Assembly: GCF_000718775.1 (NCBI RefSeq)
Contig: NZ_JOCB01000024.1
Location: forward strand, 18,452 to 82,451
Direction of reading: 5' to 3'
Source of the DNA: Streptomyces sp. NRRL S-31
GTDB taxonomy: Bacteria > Actinomycetota > Actinomycetes > Streptomycetales > Streptomycetaceae
Length of the DNA stretch: 64,000 nt
Positions within the stretch are counted from its first letter, which is position 1. Each line of letters opens with the position of its first letter. Shown in pieces: positions 25,300 through 33,577 of this stretch. The notes beneath the pieces were generated by a model. That model saw only the letters and a list, made by a program, of their open reading frames with translations. It did no database searches and was not told where the DNA came from. The position numbers and the translations under genes were made by a program.

Positions 25300-26283
25300 T
25301 CAGAGCACCTCCGACAACCGGGTGCGGATCCGGGCGGCCGCGGCCGTCCCGTACGTCTCCTCGATCCTGATCAGCAGGTCGGCCGCGGAGAGTTTGTACT
25401 CCTGCGTCCCGACCGACTCCAGGGCGACGGTGGCCAGGGCGCAGCCGAGGCGGGCCGAGTCCTCCGGCGGCCAGTCCCAGGCCGCCCCGGCGAGGAAGCC
25501 GGCCCGGAAGGCGTCGCCGACTCCGGTGGGGTCCTGGGCCCGGGCCGTCGGCACGGCCCGGACCACGAGGTCCGGACCGCCCTCGCCGTTGATGGTCACG
25601 CCGTCGGGCCCGGCCGTGACGATCCAGGTCCCGACGCGTGCGAGGATCTCCTCCCGCGTCCAGCCGGTCCGCTGCCGGAGCAGGGCGGCCTCGTACGCGT
25701 TGGTGAACAGATAGCGGGCGCCGTCCACCAGCCGTCTGGCCTCCTCGGCTCCGACGCGGGCGAGCTGCTGGGAGGGGTCGGCGGCGAACGGGACGCCGAG
25801 CGCGCGGCACTCGTCGGTGTGGCGGAGCATCGCCACGGGGTCGTTGGGGCCCACCACCACCAGGTCCAGCCCGTCGGCGTGCCGGGCGGCCGTTTCGAGC
25901 CGGATCAGGCGGGCCTGCGCCATGGCTCCCGCGTAGAAGGTGGCGATCTGGTTCTGATCGGTGTCCGTCGTACACACGAAGCGGGCGGTGTGCAGGGTGT
26001 CGCTCACATGGACGAGGCCGGTGTCCACGCCGTTCGCCTCCAGCCACCGGCGGTATTCGGCGAAGTCGGTGCCCACGGCTCCCGCGAGCACCGGGCGCAG
26101 GCCCAGGCGTCCCAGCCCGAGGGCGATGTTCGCGGCCACTCCCCCGCGTCTGATCTCCAGGGTGTCCGCCAGGAAGGACAGCGAGACCCGCGCCAGGTGG
26201 CCGTCGACCAGCTGGTCGGCGAAGCGGCCCGGGTAGACCATCAGATGGTCGGTGGCGATGGATCCGGTCACGGCGATACGCAC
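25300..26283 (-). CDS. PfkB-family sugar/nucleoside kinase
   Basis: Carbohydrate kinase of 327 residues. It begins VRIAVTGSIATDHLMVYPGRF and has RRGGVAANIALGLGRLG. The C-terminal DPTGVGDAFRAGFLAG motif carries the catalytic Asp and the anion hole. It resembles adenosine-kinase-like members. The GTG at 26281-26283 is preceded by AGGAGG, better than any upstream start. It is the last gene of the leftward region C row, but a 298-base gene-free gap separates it from the AcpS gene, so its place in the pathway is uncertain. It may phosphorylate an intermediate or be a bystander. Confidence 0.85.
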   Translation of the reverse strand: MRIAVTGSIATDHLMVYPGRFADQLVDGHLARVSLSFLADTLEIRRGGVAANIALGLGRLGLRPVLAGAVGTDFAEYRRWLEANGVDTGLVHVSDTLHTARFVCTTDTDQNQIATFYAGAMAQARLIRLETAARHADGLDLVVVGPNDPVAMLRHTDECRALGVPFAADPSQQLARVGAEEARRLVDGARYLFTNAYEAALLRQRTGWTREEILARVGTWIVTAGPDGVTINGEGGPDLVVRAVPTARAQDPTGVGDAFRAGFLAGAAWDWPPEDSARLGCALATVALESVGTQEYKLSAADLLIRIEETYGTAAAARIRTRLSEVL

Positions 26284-26581
26284 GGTGTCTCCTCCTACGG
26301 CACGCCCGGGCACGGCGGCGCCGGGGGATGGTTCGGGCGTCCGCGCGGCCGTCCTCGGACGCGTCCGTCAGGGGCCCGGTCCAGGTCGTCGGCGGTGGAG
26401 CGGAGGGCGCGGACCGCAGGCCGGCCGACGACCTCGCCGACGGTGTGGCCGGCCCGCCGCGCCCGTCCGGTCCGCCGCGCCTCCGCGGTGCGGGGACGGA
26501 GGACTCCGCCGCGGCCCCGGCGGTGACGGCTCCCGCCCCGGCGGCGTGCCGGGAACGGCGGGCGCGGCGGAACGCGGCGGG
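26284..26581. other. Gene-free spacer
   Basis: Between the AcpS stop and the PfkB start nothing resembles a protein. Minus-strand frames here are Arg/Pro-rich and have no family pattern. Small GC dyads occur, but none is clearly a terminator. Confidence 0.45.
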
Positions 26582-26989
26582 TCAGTCGTCCGGCCGGTCG
26601 CCGTGGTGCCGGCACGGCGCCGGCACCCCGATCGCCGCGGCGACGACGAAGCCCTTCTTGTGCGTGATGGACAGGTTGACGGCGCCGATGCCCCGTTCCC
26701 GCGCCCTCCGTGCGGCGGTTCCCGACAGCCGCACCACGGGGGCCCCGTCGTCCGCGCGCAGGATGGCCACCTGACGGGGGGTCACCCCCGCCCCGACCCC
26801 GGTGCCGATGACCTTGAGCGCGGCCTCCTTCCCGGCGAACCGGCCGGTGAGGAACTCCCGGGCGCGCTCCGCGCCGAAGGAGTCCGCGAGGGCCAGTTCC
26901 TCGGCGTCGTAGACGTACGCGCGGAACCAGGGCCGGCCGAGCAGGTCACCGAGTTCGCCCTCGGTCATGACGTCGATGCCGATCCACAC
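26582..26989 (-). CDS. AcpS-type 4'-phosphopantetheinyl transferase 1
   Basis: Holo-ACP synthase-like protein of 135 residues. It has IGIDVMT at the N-terminus, the Mg/CoA site RFAGKEAALKVIGTG, and ITHKKGFVVAAA near the end. It transfers phosphopantetheine from CoA to a carrier-protein serine. The start is a GTG at 26987-26989 with AGGGAGC upstream. It follows the acyl-CoA dehydrogenase gene by 46 bases. A second, different AcpS lies at 34684-35100; each may serve one of the two ACPs of this locus. Confidence 0.85.
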   Translation of the reverse strand: MWIGIDVMTEGELGDLLGRPWFRAYVYDAEELALADSFGAERAREFLTGRFAGKEAALKVIGTGVGAGVTPRQVAILRADDGAPVVRLSGTAARRARERGIGAVNLSITHKKGFVVAAAIGVPAPCRHHGDRPDD

Positions 26990-27035
26990 GGCTCGCTCCC
27001 TGTCTCCTTTCCCGGTCCCGGTGCGGGGGCCGGGG

Positions 27036-28199
27036 TCATGCGAGGAAAGTGCCTTTGGCCATGCCCTGGAACACCGCCAGCCGCTGGATGTGGCCGGTGC
27101 CCTCCATGAACTCGAAGGCCCGCGCGTCGCGGTAGAGCTTGCCCAGCCAGGGGTCCTCGAGGAGGGAGGCGGGGCCGAGGAGGTCGGCCGCGGCGCGCGT
27201 GGCGGCTTCGGCCAGTTCGGCGGCTCGCGTCTTGACGCCCGCGATGCGGTCGGACCGCACCTTGCCGCCGTCGATCGCGGCCGCGATGTCGTAGTTCTGC
27301 CGCCGGGTGGCCTGGAGCCGGTCCTGGAGGTCCTCCAGCCGGTCGCGGGCGGCTCCGCGCAGTGCCGGCCGCTCCCGGCGGACGTGGTCCAGGGCGGCCC
27401 GGGTCAGGCCCAGGGCGGTGCCGGCGAGGACCGGGCGGAAGCGCTGGAGGGTGCGGATGGCGCCCACCAGTCCGCGGCGGCTGGGCCTGAGCGTGTCGTA
27501 GCCGAGGATCTGGTCCCGCTCGATCCTGATGCCGTCGAGCGTGATGGCGGAGATGCGCGCGCCGCGCATCCCGACGGTCGGGATCAGCTCGGCGTGGAAG
27601 CCGGGGTCCCGGGTGTCGACGAGTACGGCCTCGATGCCCAGCGGTCCGGGCGCCCGGCGGCAGAACACCACTCCCCACCGGGCGAAGGCGCCGTTGCCCA
27701 CGTAGCGCTTGGCTCCGCTGAGGCGGAAGCCGTCCCCGTCGGGGGTGAGGGCGGTCTCCAGCTCGGTGGCCGCCGATCCCTTCGCGGGCTCGGTGAGGCC
27801 GAAGAACGTCCAGGTCGCCTCGGGGCGGCTCATCCGTTCGTAGTAGGCGTGCCGCTGCTTGTCGTCGGCGAGCGCGTCCACCGCGGCCCCGGACATCAGC
27901 GGGCCGGGGCAGGCGAGCATGAAGCCGGCGTCGCCGTAGCTCAGTTCCTCGATGGTGACGGTGTGCTCCAGACAGGAGCGCATGTCGTAGGTGTGCTCGC
28001 CGATGCGCAGCGGGGCGTCCAGGTGTTCCAGGGGGATGGTGCAGACGCGCATGAGGCCGGCCGCGGGGAGGTGGAGCCACCGGTCGATGGCGGTGGGGTC
28101 GCGGTCGATCTCCATGCCGGGGCCGCGCAGTTCCGCGGCCGCGTCCCTGACATGGGACCGCAGCACCTCCGTCCGCTGGGGCAGCGGGGGCTCACTCAC
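27036..28199 (-). CDS. Acyl-CoA dehydrogenase-like flavoprotein
   Basis: Acyl-CoA dehydrogenase family, 387 residues. The N-terminal helical domain is followed by the beta domain with FGLTEPAKGSAATEL and ALTPDGDGFRLSGAKRYVGNG, then IRIERDQILG. The C-terminal helices have FEFMEGTGHIQRLAVFQG, where a Glu near 365 may be the catalytic base. It should desaturate an acyl thioester, on CoA or ACP. The start is a GTG (28197-28199) inside the end of the next gene upstream (GTGAGTGA overlap). With the following gene it probably forms a two-subunit enzyme. Confidence 0.88.
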   Translation of the reverse strand: MSEPPLPQRTEVLRSHVRDAAAELRGPGMEIDRDPTAIDRWLHLPAAGLMRVCTIPLEHLDAPLRIGEHTYDMRSCLEHTVTIEELSYGDAGFMLACPGPLMSGAAVDALADDKQRHAYYERMSRPEATWTFFGLTEPAKGSAATELETALTPDGDGFRLSGAKRYVGNGAFARWGVVFCRRAPGPLGIEAVLVDTRDPGFHAELIPTVGMRGARISAITLDGIRIERDQILGYDTLRPSRRGLVGAIRTLQRFRPVLAGTALGLTRAALDHVRRERPALRGAARDRLEDLQDRLQATRRQNYDIAAAIDGGKVRSDRIAGVKTRAAELAEAATRAAADLLGPASLLEDPWLGKLYRDARAFEFMEGTGHIQRLAVFQGMAKGTFLA

Positions 28200-28800
28200 G
28201 GCCGGCTCCCTCCTCGTGCTCCTCGGGGTGCAGATAGGTGTTGCCGAGCAGTTCGGCCGCGTGCAGCAGCCGGCCGGGGCCCTCGGCCGCGAAGCTGCTC
28301 GCGCCGTACAGCCCGAGCGCGGTGCGGCCTGCGCCCACCAGGTCCCGGTGGATCCGCCGCCGGCGCTCGGCGGTGGGCCGGGGCAGGTCGAGGAGGTCCC
28401 GGGTCTCGGACAGGGTCAGGGCCACGTCGGCGATCGTGCCCCGGACGAGCTGCCGGCCGAGCAGGGACGCTCCCTCCGAGGAGCGCCCGTCGAGGCGGCT
28501 GACGGCGCCGTCGAGGACGTCGCGCAGCAGCCGCCAGTGCAGCCGGAGCAGCGCGTCGTGGAAGGCCTGGAGCGCCCGGGCGTCGGCCGGCGGCTCGTCC
28601 CGGGCCGCGGCGAGGGTGCCCGAGCTGCCGGGGACCGGGGCGCCGCCGGGCAGACGCTGTGCGGAGGCGACGGTCCAGCCGGCCGGGGAGGGCACCGTGC
28701 CGCCGGGTACGGCCTGTTCGTGGCAGTCGTCCAGTTCCCCGGCGAACGCGTCCAGCCATCGCGACACCGGGGCGGGGAGAGCGGTGTCCGTCGTCGTCAT
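28192..28800 (-). CDS. Helical acyl-CoA dehydrogenase-related partner protein
   Basis: A 202-residue protein without a clear close family. The second half (LVRGTIADVALTLSETRDLL ... RTALGLYGASSFAAEGPG) resembles the C-terminal helical bundle of acyl-CoA dehydrogenases, including the Tyr-Gly-Ala turn before the end. It lacks the beta domain and FAD motifs. It is coupled on both sides (ATGA with the KAS-like gene, 8-base overlap with the dehydrogenase), so it is probably a subunit of that dehydrogenase. The assignment is from pattern only. Confidence 0.6.
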   Translation of the reverse strand: MTTTDTALPAPVSRWLDAFAGELDDCHEQAVPGGTVPSPAGWTVASAQRLPGGAPVPGSSGTLAAARDEPPADARALQAFHDALLRLHWRLLRDVLDGAVSRLDGRSSEGASLLGRQLVRGTIADVALTLSETRDLLDLPRPTAERRRRIHRDLVGAGRTALGLYGASSFAAEGPGRLLHAAELLGNTYLHPEEHEEGAGRE

Positions 28801-29630
28801 CGCTCCTCCTGCGCCGTGTCCCGCGTCCGGTCCGAGTGCAGTACCGCGATGTGGGTCCCGCCGGAGAGCGGGTCGGTGTCGCACAGCAGCACCGTGTCGT
28901 ACCGCTCCCGCCAGTCGGTCCAGTGCCGGGCCAGGGCCAGCCAGACGCTCGTGCAGTACGTGCCGGGGTTGGCGTGGAAGGAGGGCACGTCCCGGCCGAG
29001 CCCGTCGCTCTCCAGCCAGGGGCCGGTGACCAGGAGCGTGCCGTTCGGGTCCTTCGCGGTCAGCTCGCCGAGCCGGGCGGCGGCGGACTCGGTCGCCGCG
29101 ACGGACTCCACCCGGGCGATCCGCGGGCCGCCGCCGGTGCCCAGGACCAGGAGGACCCCGGAGTCGACCAGGTGGTTGTCGTGGACCAGGGGGAACCGGG
29201 TGGGCAGGGTGGTCTGTTCCAGGACGGCGAGCACGGCCCGCTCGCTGCGGCCTGCCCGCTGGAACGCCGAGACGGCGCGCAGCGCGGTGAACGGCGCGGC
29301 CAGCCCCTGCTGGTGGATGCCGAAGTTGACGGCACGGCCGCCCAGCAGCCGGTCCAGGTAGGGCGCCATGGCGGTGAACGGGGTGATGTCCGGCAGCGCG
29401 TGGGCGACGATCACCAGGTCGGGCTCGCCGTCGCGGACTCCGGGGGCGGCCACCAGCCGGTCGAGAAGGTCGCGGTGGCTGACGTGGGGCGCGGAGCGCA
29501 GCAGCGTCTCGTCCACCTCCAGGCCGAAGGGCTCGACCAGGTCACGGTAGTAGGAGAGGGTCGCCGGGGACGGTTCGGGGGACCTGCGGGGCGGTGCCAC
29601 CACCCCGCAGGCGGCAAGGAGGGCCGGCAT
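28797..29630 (-). CDS. Degenerate ketoacyl-synthase-like (thiolase-fold) protein
   Basis: Protein of 277 residues. LVIVAHALPD, then NFGIHQQGLAAPFTALRAVSAF and SERAVLAVLEQTTLP match the N-terminal half of KAS III folds. At the nucleophile position it reads HQQGLAAP, with no Cys. The end is short, with PSFHANPGTYCTSVWLAL near residue 225, and the usual His/Asn pair is not obvious. It may be a chain-length-factor-like or structural partner of the active KAS III at 32618-33568. The ATG at 29628-29630 has GAGG upstream, 12 bases after the ACP stop. Confidence 0.55.
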   Translation of the reverse strand: MPALLAACGVVAPPRRSPEPSPATLSYYRDLVEPFGLEVDETLLRSAPHVSHRDLLDRLVAAPGVRDGEPDLVIVAHALPDITPFTAMAPYLDRLLGGRAVNFGIHQQGLAAPFTALRAVSAFQRAGRSERAVLAVLEQTTLPTRFPLVHDNHLVDSGVLLVLGTGGGPRIARVESVAATESAAARLGELTAKDPNGTLLVTGPWLESDGLGRDVPSFHANPGTYCTSVWLALARHWTDWRERYDTVLLCDTDPLSGGTHIAVLHSDRTRDTAQEER

Positions 29631-29642
29631 GCGCGATCAGCC

Positions 29643-29903
29643 TCATACTCCGCTGGTGGTCTGCTGGGACAGGACGTAGTCGGTGAGCGTGCCGACCGAC
29701 TTGAAGTCCTCCATGTCGAGGTTCTCCGGGTCGACGGAGACGTCGATGGCGTCCTCCAGCGCCATCAGCATCTCCAGGATCGAGGTGGAGTCCAGGTGCA
29801 GGTCCTCGAAGAGCCGGACCTCTTCGGTCAGGCCGGTGACGGACTGCTCCAGGACCTCGCTGAGCGCCTTCTCCACGGCGACGACCACGTCGTGACGTTC
29901 CAT
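29643..29903 (-). CDS. Acyl carrier protein 1 (BtrI-like position)
   Basis: Carrier protein of 86 residues, with Ser39 in LHLDSTSILEML as the phosphopantetheine site and the acidic helix EDAIDVSVDPENLDMEDF. It lies directly after the BtrK- and BtrJ-like genes. In butirosin biosynthesis the same three-part set loads glutamate on an ACP and decarboxylates it to a gamma-aminobutyryl thioester. By analogy this ACP may carry Glu/GABA; that is inference. The ATG at 29901-29903 gives a normal-length ACP. Confidence 0.88.
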   Translation of the reverse strand: MERHDVVVAVEKALSEVLEQSVTGLTEEVRLFEDLHLDSTSILEMLMALEDAIDVSVDPENLDMEDFKSVGTLTDYVLSQQTTSGV

Positions 29904-29934
29904 TGCCGATCTCCTCCTTCGGTGCCGGGTTCCT

Positions 29935-31215
29935 TCAGGGGCGGGTGAAGTCCACGATGCGCTGCTTGTCGAGCAGGTCCTCCGCACGGTCCCGTGCGCG
30001 GACGAGGTGGGCGGTGCCGTCGTGCACGAGCACCTCCGCGGGGAACCCGTGGCTGAGGAAGAGCCCGGGTGAGGCGGTGGGTCCGTACGCGCCGGACAGT
30101 TCGACGCCGATCAGGTCGCCGGGCTCGACCGGCGGCAGCCGGACCTTCTTGCCGATGACGTCGTTGGGGGTGCAGAGCGGTCCGGTGACCGTGTAGGTGT
30201 CGGCGGGTTCGTCGCCGTGGCGGCTCAGCGACCGGATCGGGAAGTTGCGCTTGACGAAGCTGCCGATGCCCACCGCGGCCATGTGGTGGTTGGTGCCTCC
30301 GTCGGCGATCACGAACTTCTCGCCCATGGACTCCTTGACGTACAGCGTGCGCACCACGTACGTGCCCGAGGCCGCGACGAGGTAGCGTCCCAGCTCGTTG
30401 ATCAGGCGGCAGTGCGGGTACTTCGCCGTGAAGGAGGCGACGGCCTCGTTGATGCCGGCGACCGCGGTCCCGACGTCGAGGCTCTTCTCGTTGTCGAAGT
30501 AGGCGACGCCGAACCCGCCGCCGAAGTCCACGGTCTCGGGGACGATGCCGAGCCGGTCCGACAGCTCGGCCGCCAGGGCGAGGATCTCGCGGGTGTTGTG
30601 CACGAGGTCGTCGGCGTTCAGGAAGCGCGTCCCCATGTACGCGTGGAAGCCGCGCACCCGCACCCGGCGCAGTCCGGCGAACAGCTCCCGGGACTGGCGC
30701 AGCGTGTCGGCGTCGATGCCGAACTGCCGCGGCTTGCCCCCCATCGCCAGGCCGGACCCCTTGGTGTGGAAGTCGGGGTTGATGCGCAGCAGCACCGTGA
30801 CGTCGTCGCGCCCCTGTGCGGCCGCGATCTCCTCCAGCAGCGCGACCTCGTCGAGGGATTCGCACACCACCGCGTGGATGCCGGCGGTGACACACGCCTC
30901 CAGCTCGGCCCGGGTCTTGCCCGGTCCCAGGAAGATGACGTTCCCGGGCGCGATGCCGGCCCGCCGCACCGTCATCAGCTCGACCATCGAGGAGATCTCG
31001 GCGCCGGCCCCCAGCGAGGCGAGGTAGCCGCACACGCTGATGTTGGGGTTGGCCTTGAGGGAGTAGAAGATGTCGACGGCCGGGTGCAGCCGCTCCCTCA
31101 GGGAGGTGTAGACGGAGTGCAGCACATCGGCGTCGTAGAGGAACAACGGAGTGCCGAACTCCTCCGCGATCCGCGACACCGGTATGCCCTGGACCTGTGG
31201 TTCCCGACTGCTCAT
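29935..31215 (-). CDS. PLP-dependent decarboxylase, BtrK-like (fold III, LysA family)
   Basis: Alanine-racemase-fold decarboxylase of 426 residues. The PLP lysine is in FYSLKANPN near residue 53. VDFGGGFGVAYF is the phosphate-binding loop, ELGRYLVA follows, and the C-terminal domain ends SGAYGPTASPGLFLSHGFP with catalytic-type residues. The family holds diaminopimelate and ornithine decarboxylases and BtrK, which decarboxylates gamma-glutamyl-ACP. The adjacent ATP-grasp and ACP genes favour the BtrK role. Its start overlaps the ATP-grasp stop as ATGA. Confidence 0.88.
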   Translation of the reverse strand: MSSREPQVQGIPVSRIAEEFGTPLFLYDADVLHSVYTSLRERLHPAVDIFYSLKANPNISVCGYLASLGAGAEISSMVELMTVRRAGIAPGNVIFLGPGKTRAELEACVTAGIHAVVCESLDEVALLEEIAAAQGRDDVTVLLRINPDFHTKGSGLAMGGKPRQFGIDADTLRQSRELFAGLRRVRVRGFHAYMGTRFLNADDLVHNTREILALAAELSDRLGIVPETVDFGGGFGVAYFDNEKSLDVGTAVAGINEAVASFTAKYPHCRLINELGRYLVAASGTYVVRTLYVKESMGEKFVIADGGTNHHMAAVGIGSFVKRNFPIRSLSRHGDEPADTYTVTGPLCTPNDVIGKKVRLPPVEPGDLIGVELSGAYGPTASPGLFLSHGFPAEVLVHDGTAHLVRARDRAEDLLDKQRIVDFTRP

Positions 31216-32621
31216 GGTGTCCTCCCGGCTGCGTCCAGGCGGCCGAGCGCGGCCTCGACCCGGTGGTCCAGCTCGTCAAGGCCCTCGCGGTCCCCGGCGA
31301 ACAGCATCGTGTAGAGCCGGCCGTTGAAGTGGGCCGCCGGCGTGGTGTCCGGTACGCCGGCGGGCGCGGCGCCGGCCTGGGCGTTGACCGTCCCGAAGCA
31401 GGTGATGACGAGCCCGTCCCGGTCGTGCGGCGGTTCGGCGAGGGCGCCGAGCGCGTCGGTGACCGCCTCGAACGGGAGCGGTCCGGCGAGCCGCAGCGGG
31501 TAGTGCCTGGCCAGGGCCACTCCCCCCGGCCGGCCGAAGCGCTCGGTGACGCGTCCCTGGTAACTGGACATGTTCAGCCGGGCGTTGATCTCCAGGACCG
31601 GGTAGACCAGGTCGTCCGCTCCCAGCAGTGCGTCCACGCCGACGACGCCGAAGAAGCCGTCCGCGTACAGGCGCGCGCCCAGTGCCTCGGCCGCCGCGGT
31701 CAGCTCGTCCTGCTGGGCGGGGGTGAGATCGGCGGGCATGATGTGGCCGAGGTGCACACCGCCGGCTGTGAGGGCCTGCTTGACGAAGTCGGGGCGCACC
31801 CGCCCGCGGCGGTCGACGGTGAACTGGTAGTTGATGTCGAAGCGCTTGGGCAGGAACGCCTCGACGACGACGTGCAGCGCCTCGTCACCGGTGTTGACGG
31901 CCCTGCGCTCGACCATGCGCAACAGCCGGTCGGCCTTCTTGCGGCTGTCCAGGACCAGCAGGCCCTTGCCCGAGACCCCGTAGGCGTCCTTCACGATGAC
32001 CGGTCCGCCGCCGCGCAGTCCCTCGTCCAGCGCCTGCCGCAGCTGTCCCACCGTCTCGCAGCAGGAGCCGGGGATCGTGCGCAGGCGCAGTTCCTCGGCC
32101 ACGCGGCGGCTGTAGATCTTGCTGTTGACGCGTTCGTAGGCGGCGGCGCCGGGCACCGCGGGGCGCAGCCCGGTCAGCTCGCCGATGCGTTCCTCCAGCA
32201 CGGAGTTGCCCATGGGCATCAGATAGGCGCCGTCCCGGGCGATCCGGCGCAGCCGCTCCAGGAGTCCCGGGGAGTCGAGTACCGCCGCTCCGGTGCCGCC
32301 GTCCGCGGCCGGCGCGTCGGTGACCAGCTCGGTGGGGGCTCCCAGGCCCGTCTTCTCGGCGTAGCCGCGGTAGCCCTCGTCCAGCGGGCGGTCGAGGAGG
32401 AGGTAGTCGGCCGGCTCGGCCAGGAGGGCACCCAGTTCCTCCATGCGCTGCACCGTGGCGGCCGTGGCCGAGCCGCGCGCCGCCGGGAGACCGACGTACG
32501 AGCGGGCCCACTGGTTCTCCACCTCGAAGTTGCACAGCCATACGAACCGGGCGTCCCGGTCGCCGGTGAGCGCTTCCTTCAGGCCCGCGGTGTAGCCGTC
32601 GTCGAGGGACATCGCGCTCAC
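31212..32621 (-). CDS. ATP-grasp ligase, BtrJ-like
   Basis: ATP-grasp protein of 469 residues. An N-terminal pre-grasp domain (ARFVWLCNFEVENQWARSYV) precedes the ATP-binding lobes, with GPVIVKDAYGVSGKGLLVL as the P-loop lysine region and PVLEINARLNMSSYQGR as the Mg-binding Glu/Asn site. BtrJ of this kind ligates glutamate to a carrier protein. Here the gene is sandwiched between KAS III and BtrK-like genes with GTGA and ATGA overlaps, which supports a shared pathway. The start is the GTG at 32619-32621. The amino acid used is not fixed by the sequence. Confidence 0.85.
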   Translation of the reverse strand: MSAMSLDDGYTAGLKEALTGDRDARFVWLCNFEVENQWARSYVGLPAARGSATAATVQRMEELGALLAEPADYLLLDRPLDEGYRGYAEKTGLGAPTELVTDAPAADGGTGAAVLDSPGLLERLRRIARDGAYLMPMGNSVLEERIGELTGLRPAVPGAAAYERVNSKIYSRRVAEELRLRTIPGSCCETVGQLRQALDEGLRGGGPVIVKDAYGVSGKGLLVLDSRKKADRLLRMVERRAVNTGDEALHVVVEAFLPKRFDINYQFTVDRRGRVRPDFVKQALTAGGVHLGHIMPADLTPAQQDELTAAAEALGARLYADGFFGVVGVDALLGADDLVYPVLEINARLNMSSYQGRVTERFGRPGGVALARHYPLRLAGPLPFEAVTDALGALAEPPHDRDGLVITCFGTVNAQAGAAPAGVPDTTPAAHFNGRLYTMLFAGDREGLDELDHRVEAALGRLDAAGRTP

Positions 32622-33568
32622 CGCTTCCTGTGCCGGATCACCATGGCGCCGAAGGTGGCGCCGAGGCCGACGGAGACCAGGACGTAGTACCGGCCGTCGG
32701 CCAGGCGGTCCCGGTCGCGCAGAGTCGTGTAGTTCACGAAGACGTCGGAGGCGTAGGTGTGGCTGTACTCCACGACGTTGTCCAGGAAGAACTTCCCTGG
32801 ATCGGCCCCCATCTCCTTGATCGTCTGACGCCAGGAGACCATGTTCACGTTGTGGGGGATCACCAGGTCGACGTCGTCGAAGGCGAGCCGCGCCGCGTCC
32901 ACGGCCTCGTTGATCACCTCGCCGAGCACGGCGCCGTAGACCTGCCCGAACCCCTGCGTCTGCTCCCTCGTCATGTCCAGGCCGGCGGCGTACTCGCCGA
33001 GGGTACGGGTCACGAAGGACAGCACCTCGTCGCCGGGGCCGCCGACGGTCACCAGGCAGGCGGCCGCCGCGTCGGCCATGATGGCGCTGTTGGGGATGAG
33101 CTGCACCTTCGGCGAGTACGCCCGCTCACCCGTGACCATCAGCGCGTACGCCCCCTCGGGGGCCTCGGCGCGCAGCAGTTCGCCCGCCAGGTCGATCGCG
33201 CCCAGACTGCTGACGCAGGCCTGGTGGGTCAGCGCGAAGCATTCCGCGTCGCGCAGCCCCAGGCCGTCGCGGATCGTCGCGGCGGTGTCGATGTGCGGCG
33301 GGGCGACGGCCTGCACGGTGTGCGCGTAAATGACGTACTCGACCCTGCGTCCCTCGGGAAGCGCCTGGAGCGCCCGGCGCGCCGCCGGGAGCACCAGGTC
33401 GAACAGGCCGGTGTCCGGGTCGAAGCGGAGCCGGTCCAGTCCGTAGATCTTGCGGAAGACCCCCACCTCGGCGCGTCTGAGTCCGAGGCTCCCGGCCACG
33501 TCGTCGATCCTGACGCTGCGTTCGGGGAGGAAGGACTCGATCCTCTCCAGCGTCGTCGCGGTGCTCAC
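32618..33568 (-). CDS. KAS III-family acyl transferase/condensing enzyme
   Basis: FabH-like protein of 316 residues. The nucleophile is in LTHQACVSSLGAIDLA (Cys near 115) and the catalytic His in VIPHNVNMVSWRQTI. The third residue, normally Asn in a NTS motif, falls in VEYSHTYASD and appears to be His or another residue. This points to an acyl transferase or unusual condensation, as in several KAS III homologues of secondary metabolism. The start is a GTG with GAGGAGG upstream. The stop overlaps the ATP-grasp start (GTGA). Likely partners are ACP1 and ACP2. Confidence 0.85.
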   Translation of the reverse strand: MSTATTLERIESFLPERSVRIDDVAGSLGLRRAEVGVFRKIYGLDRLRFDPDTGLFDLVLPAARRALQALPEGRRVEYVIYAHTVQAVAPPHIDTAATIRDGLGLRDAECFALTHQACVSSLGAIDLAGELLRAEAPEGAYALMVTGERAYSPKVQLIPNSAIMADAAAACLVTVGGPGDEVLSFVTRTLGEYAAGLDMTREQTQGFGQVYGAVLGEVINEAVDAARLAFDDVDLVIPHNVNMVSWRQTIKEMGADPGKFFLDNVVEYSHTYASDVFVNYTTLRDRDRLADGRYYVLVSVGLGATFGAMVIRHRKR

Positions 33569-33577
33569 CCGGCCTCC

